From: Flavobacterium frigidimaris
GTDB taxonomy: Bacteria > Bacteroidota > Bacteroidia > Flavobacteriales > Flavobacteriaceae
NCBI GenBank assembly: GCA_900129595.1
Contig: FQWG01000018.1
Span: 54,606-118,605, forward strand
DNA: 64,000 nt
Direction of reading: 5' to 3'
In this document: positions 36,225-44,328 of the stretch, piece after piece
Numbering within the stretch: the stretch's first letter is position 1
Layout of the letters: each line of letters begins with the position of its first letter
Made by a program: the position numbers and the translations under genes
The notes under the pieces: model-generated
The model's input: the letters and a program-made list of their open reading frames with translations, nothing else
Databases searched by the model: none
What the model was told of the DNA's origin: nothing

Positions 36225-37973
36225 ATGAAAAGATATTTAATTCTATTACTATTCACTTTTCAAGGGCTTATGGCTCAAGTTCAATTTGAAGCCAAAGTAA
36301 GCAAGAACACGCTTGGAGTAAACGAAAGGTTACGCATTGACTTTATCATGAATGTTGATGGCGATAACTTTGACCAGCCTTCATTTGAGGGCTTTAGAAT
36401 TGTTGGCGGACCAAGTCAGCAAGTAAGTCAGTCCTGGGTAAACGGAAGAAGTTCTTTTCAGAAAGCCTATTCTTATATTTTACAGCCCAATCAAAAAGGG
36501 ACCTTTACAATCAAACAAGCTTCGATTGAATTTAATGGGCAGGTTTATAAAACTGCTCCCATAAAAATAGTAGTTACAAATGCCGTTGCACAGGAAAGAG
36601 ATCCTTATGACAACAGCAGGCCACAAGGTATGCCAAATGAAACGCTAAGCCTTATTGCCGAAATTTCAAAAACAAATCCGTATTTGAATGAACCAATTAC
36701 TGTGGTTTATAAATTATACTTTAACAACATTAATGTTACCGGCTTTAAAGAATTAGCGAAACCTAAGTACAACGATTTCTGGAATCAGAATATCGATATC
36801 AAACAATTGTCTACTGAAGAAGGAACTTTTCAGGGACAAAGATGTTATTTCGTTATCCTGAAAAAGACTATTTTATATCCTCAAAAATCAGGAAGACTTA
36901 CTATCGAACCGCTTTCACTGGATATTGGCGTACAATTGCCTTCAAATCGTCGTGATATGTATGGCCAAATGATCTTATCAGACGATAACAGGGTTGTATC
37001 AGCGGGTGCAAAAACAATTAACGTAAAACCACTTCCGGAAGCGACCAAACCAGATGGTTTTGGTGGCGCTGTAGGTAGATTTAACTTTACCGTTACGCCA
37101 TCTAAAACAACACTTAAAAGCGGAGAAAGCCTTGATTTAATCGTTAGTGCTTCAGGAAACGGAAACATGAAATTGTTTAGCCTGCCAAAACCTGTAGTAC
37201 CAAATGCTTTAGAAATGTACGATCCGGTTCATGATGAACAAGTGACAACTTCACTTTCGGGGATGTCAGGAAAAATTACAGACAAATATTCTATAGTTCC
37301 ACAATATAAAGGGAAGTATGCAATAAAAGCAATGCAGTTTTCTTATTTTGATCTGAATACGGGGTCTTATAAAACGATAACTTCACCTGAGATTATGGTA
37401 GATGTTTTAGATGGCCCAACGCTGGCTGAAGCAAATCCAACTGCTACTAAAAACGTAATTTCGCCAACAGAACAATTCAAATATATTAAACCGAAAACCA
37501 TTTTAGTTTCAATAGCCAAAAATGATTTTTATGGTTCTAATTTGTATTATATTTTATTATTCCTGCCTTTCGTGATTCTGCCAATTATTGTTCTAGGCAA
37601 AAAACGAAAAGAAGCAATCGATGGTGACGTGACAGGAAACCGAATTAGGATGAATAATAAACTCGCGAAGAAATACCTTTCTGAAGCGAAGAGACAACTT
37701 AAAAACAAAGAACTGTTTTATATTGCTTTAGAGAAAGCGATGCACAATTTCCTGAAAGCGAAACTGCATATCGAAACCTCAGAAATGAGCAAAGACAACA
37801 TTAGCGAGTTATTATTGTCCCGAAATGCAAATCCGGAATCTGTTCAGAATTTCATTAATTTGACAGAAAACTGCGAGTTTGCCCGTTATGCTCCGGCGTC
37901 AAGCGCTTCGATTCAACAGGATTTCGACAAAGCTGTTTTGATCATTTCAGAATTAGAAAAGCAAATTGTTTAA
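36225..37973 (+). CDS. batD: BatD (oxygen-tolerance protein)
   Basis: 582 residues: signal peptide (1-17, LMAQVQ), several Ig-like beta domains (about 20-410) with the typical VQFEAKVSKNTLGVNERLRI opening and LYFNNINVTGF repeat motif, a membrane helix (about 434-454), and a cytoplasmic helical tail with ALEKAMHNFLKAKLHIETSE. The family is annotated as aerotolerance BatD. The tail resembles the cytoplasmic part of the 544-residue protein upstream, suggesting the two derive from one ancestor. Confidence 0.92.
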   Translation: MKRYLILLLFTFQGLMAQVQFEAKVSKNTLGVNERLRIDFIMNVDGDNFDQPSFEGFRIVGGPSQQVSQSWVNGRSSFQKAYSYILQPNQKGTFTIKQASIEFNGQVYKTAPIKIVVTNAVAQERDPYDNSRPQGMPNETLSLIAEISKTNPYLNEPITVVYKLYFNNINVTGFKELAKPKYNDFWNQNIDIKQLSTEEGTFQGQRCYFVILKKTILYPQKSGRLTIEPLSLDIGVQLPSNRRDMYGQMILSDDNRVVSAGAKTINVKPLPEATKPDGFGGAVGRFNFTVTPSKTTLKSGESLDLIVSASGNGNMKLFSLPKPVVPNALEMYDPVHDEQVTTSLSGMSGKITDKYSIVPQYKGKYAIKAMQFSYFDLNTGSYKTITSPEIMVDVLDGPTLAEANPTATKNVISPTEQFKYIKPKTILVSIAKNDFYGSNLYYILLFLPFVILPIIVLGKKRKEAIDGDVTGNRIRMNNKLAKKYLSEAKRQLKNKELFYIALEKAMHNFLKAKLHIETSEMSKDNISELLLSRNANPESVQNFINLTENCEFARYAPASSASIQQDFDKAVLIISELEKQIV

Positions 37974-38111
37974 CAAAAACTAATTTTACCGCAAAGTGCG
38001 CTAAGAAAAGGTTTGTAGATTGAGCTGATTTTAAGATCGTAAAGTTCTTTACTAAGTTTAAAAAATCTAACCGACGGATTTTAAAATCCCATACGGTTTA
38101 ACAAAAATAAA

Positions 38112-38858
38112 ATGAAAAATATAGTATATCTTTTTTTATTAATCTCACAGGTTTTCTTTGCTCAAAGCAGCTTCGAAAAAGGAAATGCATTGTACCAAAA
38201 GGGACAATACCAGCAGGCTGTTGATGTTTATGAAAGTATTATCAAAGAAGACAAACAGCATTCTGCAGAGTTGTATTTTAACTTAGGAAACTCCTACTAC
38301 AAACTCAACAAAGTGGCGCCTTCAATTTATAACTATGAGAAAGCGCTGGTTCTGAAACCTCACGATCCTGACGTTTTAAACAACCTGAAATTTGCTAAAA
38401 AACTAACGATTGATGAAATCAAAGAAATCCCGAAAGTAGGTTTTGCAAAACTGATTCAGAACTTTACAGGAATTTTTGATTACAATACCTGGGCAAAAAT
38501 TTCTATCGGAATTGCATTTGCCTTTTTATTGAGTTTTATTGGATACTATTTCTCACAGCTTACACTTTCAAAACGAATTTATTTTATTGGAATGTTTGTT
38601 CTTTTGGTCGCTTTACTATTAAGTGTCTCTGCCGGAATAACAGAAAGAGATCACTATAATAATGATCGTCCGGCGATTGTTTTTGCTGAATTAAGTGAAG
38701 TTCGCAGTGAACCGCAAAAAGGCGGTGCCGCCATTTTATTACTACATGAAGGAGCAAAAGTCTATGTTATGGAAACTGTTGGACAATGGAAGAAAATCGA
38801 ACTAACAGACGGAACTGAAGGCTGGATTGATGCTTCGACCATTAAAGAAGTAAAATAA
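38112..38858 (+). CDS. batE: BatE, TPR and SH3-like membrane protein
   Basis: Last gene of the operon, 248 residues: signal peptide (1-19), two TPR units (about 21-95: FEKGNALYQKGQYQQAVDVY and AELYFNLGNSYYKLNKV), two membrane helices (about 131-150 and 158-176), and a C-terminal bacterial SH3 domain (VRSEPQKGGAAILLLHEGAK ... GTEGWIDAS). A bidirectional terminator follows. Confidence 0.92.
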   Translation: MKNIVYLFLLISQVFFAQSSFEKGNALYQKGQYQQAVDVYESIIKEDKQHSAELYFNLGNSYYKLNKVAPSIYNYEKALVLKPHDPDVLNNLKFAKKLTIDEIKEIPKVGFAKLIQNFTGIFDYNTWAKISIGIAFAFLLSFIGYYFSQLTLSKRIYFIGMFVLLVALLLSVSAGITERDHYNNDRPAIVFAELSEVRSEPQKGGAAILLLHEGAKVYVMETVGQWKKIELTDGTEGWIDASTIKEVK

Positions 38859-38877
38859 ACGTTTTTAAACCTTAAAA

Positions 38878-38930
38878 TAAAAAATCCCAAACTCCATGAC
38901 AACAATGGAATTTGGGATTTTCTTTTTTGG
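38878..38930. terminator. Bidirectional terminator between batE and the VWA lipoprotein
   Basis: 17-base arms (38881-38897 and 38905-38921, one mismatch) flanked by A and T runs, between convergent genes. Confidence 0.8.
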
Positions 38931-38939
38931 AATTTGAAA

Positions 38940-40493
38940 TTAGTTTACAGCGCTAACAAGTCTTACGAACTCTGCTTTATAACCGTCTTCATCATTTGAT
39001 ATTCCTGATTTGGCTAAGCTTTTTATATCAGAACCCGAAGTATTACTTATAAACTTTGAATCTCTCAATTTCAATCCAAACCATGCAACAGCGGTTGTGA
39101 ACTTAAAATCTGAAGAACTTTTGTCCAGTGTCACTTTTTTATTTTCTATTGTATTGACCATTTCGATGCTTGTAGCTCCATCAGGTTTTTTATATCGAAA
39201 TTTAATGGTCGCCAGTTCATCACTATAATTAGATTCGTCTTTTTTAACTTTTGTATATTTTAAGTCAGAGGGAACATAACTGCTTTCAACTCCTGTCGGA
39301 ATAATTTCATACAAAGCAGTAACGGTATGACCGCTTCCTAATTCTCCCGCATCAATAGCATCATTCTTAAAATCTTCTGCTTTTAATTTTCTGTTTTCAT
39401 ATCCTATTAATCGGTAAGCCTGAACATGTTTGGGATTAAATTCGATTTGAATTTTTACATCTTTTGCAATCGCAAACATCGAACCTTTGAATTCCTTTCC
39501 TAGAAAACGATTTGCTTCCTGAATGTTATCAATATACGCGTAATTTCCGTTTCCTTTATCAGCCAGTATTTCCATTTTACTGTCTTTATAGTTCCCCATT
39601 CCGTATCCTAAAACCGTTAAGAAGACACCCGATTTTCTTTTCTCTTCAATTAGTTTTTCCATGTCGGCATCTGTTGACGCGCCAACATTAAAATCACCGT
39701 CAGTGGCTATAATAACCCTATTATTTCCTTCTTTAATAAAATTTTGCTGTGCCAGTTTATAAGCCAGTTCTATTCCCTCACCTCCAGCTGTACTTCCGCC
39801 GGCACTTAGATTATCAAAAGCATCTAAAATATCGTCCTTATTATCGCCCGAAGTTGGTTCCAGCACAACACCTGCTGAACCTGCATAAACTACAATCGAA
39901 ACCTTATCCTGAGGACGAAGCTCTTTTACCAAAATCTTCATGGATTCTTTTAATAACGGAAGTTTGTTCTGCTCACTCATGGAACCCGAAACATCTATTA
40001 GAAAAACCAGATTTGAAGCTGGTAAATTGGTCATCGGGATATTTTTCCCCTGCAAGCCAATCCTTAGCAGCTGACTGTTTTTATTCCAGGGAGCATCACT
40101 TAATTCTGTATTGATCGAAAACGGATGCTGCCCCGCTGGCTGTGGATAATTGTATTTAAAGAAATTCACCATCTCTTCAACGCGAACCGCATCTTTAGGT
40201 ACTTGTTGCCCTTCATTAATAAAACGTCTGATATTGGTATAAGAAGCATTATCGACATCAATAGAAAAAGTAGAAAGCGGAGATTTTTGAGGAGATTCGA
40301 AAGGATTTTCTTCAAGCCCTGTATAACTTTCAGTATTAGGATCTGAAATGTATTCTTCGGGAATTGCATCAGTAGCAGTAACTGCCATATCTGTAGCTTC
40401 TGCGGCATAATCTTCTGTGGCTTCATATTGTTTTTTACAACTCACCACAATCAGTAATAGGAATGCCAACAAATAAAAAGGTTTATTTTTCAT
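38940..40493 (-). CDS. VWA-domain lipoprotein (YfbK-like)
   Basis: 517 residues from the ATG at 40493: lipoprotein signal (MKNKPFYLLAFLLLIVVSC), an N-terminal region with the YfbK-type ENPFESPQKSPLSTFSIDVD and VEEMVNFFKYNYPQP, a VWA domain with a complete MIDAS (LIDVSGSMSEQNK, STAGGEGI and ATDGDFNVGAST), and the C-terminal DUF3520-like domain. Function is unknown. It is convergent with the Bat operon and not part of it, though it shares the VWA theme. An upstream ATG at 40538 adds only a basic leader. Confidence 0.9.
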   Translation of the reverse strand: MKNKPFYLLAFLLLIVVSCKKQYEATEDYAAEATDMAVTATDAIPEEYISDPNTESYTGLEENPFESPQKSPLSTFSIDVDNASYTNIRRFINEGQQVPKDAVRVEEMVNFFKYNYPQPAGQHPFSINTELSDAPWNKNSQLLRIGLQGKNIPMTNLPASNLVFLIDVSGSMSEQNKLPLLKESMKILVKELRPQDKVSIVVYAGSAGVVLEPTSGDNKDDILDAFDNLSAGGSTAGGEGIELAYKLAQQNFIKEGNNRVIIATDGDFNVGASTDADMEKLIEEKRKSGVFLTVLGYGMGNYKDSKMEILADKGNGNYAYIDNIQEANRFLGKEFKGSMFAIAKDVKIQIEFNPKHVQAYRLIGYENRKLKAEDFKNDAIDAGELGSGHTVTALYEIIPTGVESSYVPSDLKYTKVKKDESNYSDELATIKFRYKKPDGATSIEMVNTIENKKVTLDKSSSDFKFTTAVAWFGLKLRDSKFISNTSGSDIKSLAKSGISNDEDGYKAEFVRLVSAVN

Positions 40494-40660
40494 TTTAAAA
40501 TAAATTTTAGGAATTAGTAAATGATTTTTTTTTCTCAAATAATAATTAGCATTCCGGATGTACTAAGAAAATTATCTGTAATTCCCGCAATCCAAATTGC
40601 ATGCCAAGATTCCTGTTAAATATTTTTCAATCAAAAATAAGCTTCATCTAAAGTCGATTC

Positions 40661-40846
40661 ACCATATAAGTGATATAAGTTTCATTTAAACTAAAGTGTA
40701 AGCTTGTGGTAAAAAATAAGTGAGATAAGTTTTCTTCGCGAACGTAAAATCAGCCCAAAAAAGGCCTGATTTCTTTGCGCCCGATCGCTATCAGGATGGC
40801 TCTAAAAACCACTTCGTTTGATATTTTCTTATACCACTTATATGGT
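40661..40846. repeat. Further copies of the ACTTATATCACTTATATGG-type repeat
   Basis: The 359-bp gap upstream of the VWA gene holds copies at 40661-40690, about 40715-40736 and 40829-40846 that match the repeat at 3703-3929, and a 'cgatcgctatcaggatg' word like that at 1020-1035. No gene is seen here. Confidence 0.65.
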
Positions 40847-40852
40847 AAGAAA

Positions 40853-41422
40853 CTAAAAAGTATAGATTTTCAGAGAAGTCACGCAGTAATCCAGTTTCAC
40901 ATCAGATTCAAAAACATCTTCTATTTTATCTTCTGCTTCAAAGAAAGAAAGTCCTATTTTAACCGTTTCCGGTTTACATTCTGCTAAAAATTTATCGTAG
41001 AAACCTTTCCCGTAACCTACCCGATTTCCCAGAAGATCAAATGCAAGTAAGGGTACAAAAACCACATCAATAGTTGCTGACGGAACAGACAATCCGTTTA
41101 CAGGTTCCGGAATATTGTATTCGTTTTTTTTGATTCTGGTATTATCCGTTAATAAAAAATGCGACATTCCGCGAGTTTCAAAATCACTTTTCGAAACTAC
41201 AATTTCTTTGTCTTTTCCGGAAAGCAAATGCAGAACATATTCTGTGTTTACTTCCTTATGTTCTTCGATAGGCAAAAAAACATGATAATAAGTTTTATTC
41301 CAAATGGGCAATTGAATCAGATTATTGGCTATCGCCAAACTCTTTTCTTCAAGCGCATCTGGAGAAAGTTCTTTGCGAAGATTTTTATAGTGCAGTCGTA
41401 ATTCTTTTTTATTCGTCGGCAT
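40853..41422 (-). CDS. 5-formyltetrahydrofolate cyclo-ligase
   Basis: It converts 5-formyl-THF to 5,10-methenyl-THF with ATP. 189 residues from the ATG at 41422; an upstream ATG would overlap the previous gene far more. Motifs: N-terminal basic KKELRLHYKNLRKELSPD, and the family signature VGYGKGFYDKFL near residue 140, followed by KIGLSFFEAED. The start overlaps the 3' end of the M14-like gene by 14 bases, so the pair is co-transcribed. Confidence 0.9.
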   Translation of the reverse strand: MPTNKKELRLHYKNLRKELSPDALEEKSLAIANNLIQLPIWNKTYYHVFLPIEEHKEVNTEYVLHLLSGKDKEIVVSKSDFETRGMSHFLLTDNTRIKKNEYNIPEPVNGLSVPSATIDVVFVPLLAFDLLGNRVGYGKGFYDKFLAECKPETVKIGLSFFEAEDKIEDVFESDVKLDYCVTSLKIYTF

Positions 41423-42389
41423 TTTCAGGGCTGTTTTTAGACATATGATAAATCGCATCGCCTTCATAAACTATAGGCGAATGATTAGCGTTAATGACGA
41501 ATCCGTCATGCGGTGCTTTTACTTTTTGCTCAAATTTACCAAACGGATCCGTAATAATGGCCAAAATAGTTCCTTTGGTCACAAACTTGCCAATCAGATT
41601 ATAATCGTGCAGCAAACCGGAACATTTAGCACGCAGCCAAACCGAATTTTTAATATAAATAGAAGGATCATGCGCTTTTTCGACCACTTGTTTCGGATCC
41701 AGCATGTTCAGGTAATGCAGCAAACGCTTCACTCCCATTACACCTTCATTGGCAATCACATTATTAATGTCTAATGATTTTCCGCCTTCAAAAAGCAGCA
41801 TTTTTATATTGGCCTTCTCACAGGTATTTCTAAAAGAACCATTAATATTTTTAGAATATAACGTAAACGGCGCATTAAAAACATCCGCCAGAACTTTCAG
41901 TTCAGGATTATTCTCGGTAATTCTAATTTGCGGCGCATTGAACCGGCTTGCACCTCCGGCATGAAAATCGACTGCATAATCTATGATCGGCAAAACTTCT
42001 GCTACGATATGATACGCAAAACGACTGGCCAAAGAACCTTTTTTACTTCCCGGAAAAACGCGGTTCAAATCTCTTCCGTCCGGAAACTCACGGGATTTAT
42101 TCACAAAACCATACATATTGATAATCGGAATGCAAATGATAGTTCCCTTTGCAGGACGATTGATCTTTTTGCTGATAATCTGACGCACTACTTCAACTCC
42201 GTTAATCTCGTCACCATGAATTCCTGCAGAGAATAAAACTACCGGACCTTCCATCTTTGACCGACGCACAATAACCGGAATATTAAGTTTTGTGGTGGTG
42301 TGCAACCTCGCAATTTCGACGTTTATTGTTTTGTTTTCTCCCGGCAAAATCGATTCGCCAAAAATAACCAAGGGTGTACTGTTTTTCAT
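41409..42389 (-). CDS. Succinylglutamate desuccinylase/aspartoacylase-family zinc hydrolase
   Basis: 326 residues. Zinc ligands are visible as H and E in AGIHGDEINGVEVV and H in VDFHAGGASRFN; substrate-binding Arg in PDGRDLNRVFPG. The C-terminal beta-domain (LIGKFVTKGTILAIITDPFG ... VKAPHDGFVI) resembles a lipoyl-like barrel seen in this M14-like family. The acyl-amino-acid substrate is not predictable. It is the first gene of a two-gene unit. Confidence 0.88.
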   Translation of the reverse strand: MKNSTPLVIFGESILPGENKTINVEIARLHTTTKLNIPVIVRRSKMEGPVVLFSAGIHGDEINGVEVVRQIISKKINRPAKGTIICIPIINMYGFVNKSREFPDGRDLNRVFPGSKKGSLASRFAYHIVAEVLPIIDYAVDFHAGGASRFNAPQIRITENNPELKVLADVFNAPFTLYSKNINGSFRNTCEKANIKMLLFEGGKSLDINNVIANEGVMGVKRLLHYLNMLDPKQVVEKAHDPSIYIKNSVWLRAKCSGLLHDYNLIGKFVTKGTILAIITDPFGKFEQKVKAPHDGFVINANHSPIVYEGDAIYHMSKNSPENADE

Positions 42390-42434
42390 ATAGAATTATA
42401 AAATCTAAATATAGAAATTATTCTTTTGATTTCG

Positions 42435-42442
42435 TAAATTTG
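42435..42442 (+). promoter_or_regulatory. -7 box TAAATTTG upstream of uvrC
   Basis: An exact TAnnTTTG match, giving a leader of about 80 bases to the uvrC ATG at 42527. Confidence 0.4.
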
Positions 42443-42526
42443 AAACTAAATCAGTGTTAAGCTTTTTTCATACAATCAGAACGATTTTTTAAAAATGCTT
42501 TTCAGGTACTTCAGAAATAAAACAGA

Positions 42527-44320
42527 ATGCAAAAACCGTCTTTAGATCTTCAAATTCAAACCTTGCCGGATAATCCCGGTGTGTATCAGTATTATGATAA
42601 AGAGGGAAAGATCTTATATGTTGGAAAAGCCAAAAATTTAAAAAAAAGGGTTTCTTCCTATTTCAATAAAATTCATGATACGGCCAAAACAAATGTATTG
42701 GTCCGGAAAATTGTAACCATAAAACACATCGTCGTTCCTACCGAAACCGATGCGCTTTTGTTAGAAAACAATTTAATCAAAACCCTGCAGCCCCGTTATA
42801 ACGTGTTACTGCGCGATGACAAAAGTTATCCCTGGATTTGTATTAAAAGAGAACCTTTTTCGAGAATATTTTCGACCAGACGAATGGTCAAAGACGGCTC
42901 TGAATATTTTGGACCTTATACCAGTTTCAAAACCGTACATACTATTCTGGAGTTAATCAAAGAATTGTATCCTTTGCGAACCTGCAATTATGATTTAAGT
43001 AAATCAAATATCGATTCCGGCAAATTCAAAGTTTGTCTCGAATATCATATTGGCAATTGCAAAGGCCCTTGCGAAGGCTTGGAACCTCTTGAAGAATACC
43101 AAAGACAAGTCGATGCAATCCGCGAAATCCTAAAAGGAAATTTCAAGGAAAGTATGAAAGATTTTAAGCGACTGATGAACCAATATGCTCAGGATTTACG
43201 TTTTGAAGAAGCACAGAAAATCAAAGAAAAAATAGAAGTTCTCGAGAATTATCAATCGCGATCAACGATTGTAAACCCCAAAATCACCAATATTGATGTC
43301 TTTTCGATCGTATCTGACGAAAGTGCCGCTTATGTCAACTTTCTTCAGATCTCGCACGGATCAATTATTCGCTCGCATACTTTAGAAATGAAGAAAAAAC
43401 TGGACGAAACGGACGAAGAACTATTAGAACTGGCGATTATAGAACTTCGCGAACGTTTTCAGTTACTATCAAAAGAAATCATTGTTCCGTTCGAAATGAA
43501 TTTGGGCGAAAACATCAAAACAACCGTCCCGCAGCTTGGCGATAAAAAACAGATTCTCGATTTATCGATTCGTAATGCTAAGTTTTACAGAATTGAACAA
43601 CTCAAACAATTGCAGATCGTAGATCCGGACCGACATACAAATCGCATCATGGCGCAAATGCAAAAAGACTTGCGTTTGCCGGTTGAACCGCGACATATAG
43701 AATGTTTTGATAACTCGAATATTCAGGGAACAAATCCCGTAGCAGCCTGTGTGGTTTTTAAAGATGGGAAAGCAAGCAAGAAAGATTATCGTCATTTTAA
43801 CGTAAAAACCGTTGAAGGCCCTGACGATTTTGCTTCAATGACCGAAATTGTTTACCGTCGCTACAAAAGATTATTAGACGAGAACCAGCCTTTGCCACAG
43901 CTTATTATTATTGATGGTGGAAAAGGACAGCTTTCTGCTGCCTTAAAAAGTATCGATGCTTTAGAATTACGGGGCAAAATTGCTATTATCGGGATCGCAA
44001 AACGCCTCGAAGAATTGTTTTATCCCGGAGATTCAATCCCGTTATATCTCGATAAAAAATCCGAAACATTAAAGGTAATTCAGCAATTGCGAAACGAAGC
44101 GCACCGATTCGGAATTACCTTTCATCGCGATAAACGAAGCAAGGCAGCACTTAATTCGTCTGTAGAAAGTATACCAGGAATAGGCGAAAAAACGATGCTC
44201 ACGTTAATACAACATTTCAAAAGTGTTAAAAGATTGAAATTGGCCACCGAAAAAGAAATATCCGAGGTCATTGGTGCATCAAAAGCCAAAAAAATTGTCG
44301 ACTTTTACAAAACCAACTAG
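42527..44320 (+). CDS. uvrC: Excinuclease ABC subunit C
   Basis: It makes the dual incisions in nucleotide excision repair. 597 residues: GIY-YIG domain (GVYQYYDKEGKILYVGKAKN), Cys-rich loop (CNYDLSK ... CLEYHIGNCKGPCEG), UVR motif binding UvrB (RFEEAQKIKEKIEVLENY), RNase H-like endonuclease domain (ECFDNSNIQGTNPVAACVVF ... IIIDGGKGQL), and C-terminal tandem helix-hairpin-helix (ESIPGIGEKT and VIGASKAKKI). The patatin gene follows 8 bp later. Confidence 0.96.
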   Translation: MQKPSLDLQIQTLPDNPGVYQYYDKEGKILYVGKAKNLKKRVSSYFNKIHDTAKTNVLVRKIVTIKHIVVPTETDALLLENNLIKTLQPRYNVLLRDDKSYPWICIKREPFSRIFSTRRMVKDGSEYFGPYTSFKTVHTILELIKELYPLRTCNYDLSKSNIDSGKFKVCLEYHIGNCKGPCEGLEPLEEYQRQVDAIREILKGNFKESMKDFKRLMNQYAQDLRFEEAQKIKEKIEVLENYQSRSTIVNPKITNIDVFSIVSDESAAYVNFLQISHGSIIRSHTLEMKKKLDETDEELLELAIIELRERFQLLSKEIIVPFEMNLGENIKTTVPQLGDKKQILDLSIRNAKFYRIEQLKQLQIVDPDRHTNRIMAQMQKDLRLPVEPRHIECFDNSNIQGTNPVAACVVFKDGKASKKDYRHFNVKTVEGPDDFASMTEIVYRRYKRLLDENQPLPQLIIIDGGKGQLSAALKSIDALELRGKIAIIGIAKRLEELFYPGDSIPLYLDKKSETLKVIQQLRNEAHRFGITFHRDKRSKAALNSSVESIPGIGEKTMLTLIQHFKSVKRLKLATEKEISEVIGASKAKKIVDFYKTN

Positions 44321-44328
44321 CTATTTTT

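Noticed and set aside
38940..40493. VWA lipoprotein as a ninth member of the Bat operon
   Set aside because: It is on the opposite strand, convergent, and separated by a bidirectional terminator.
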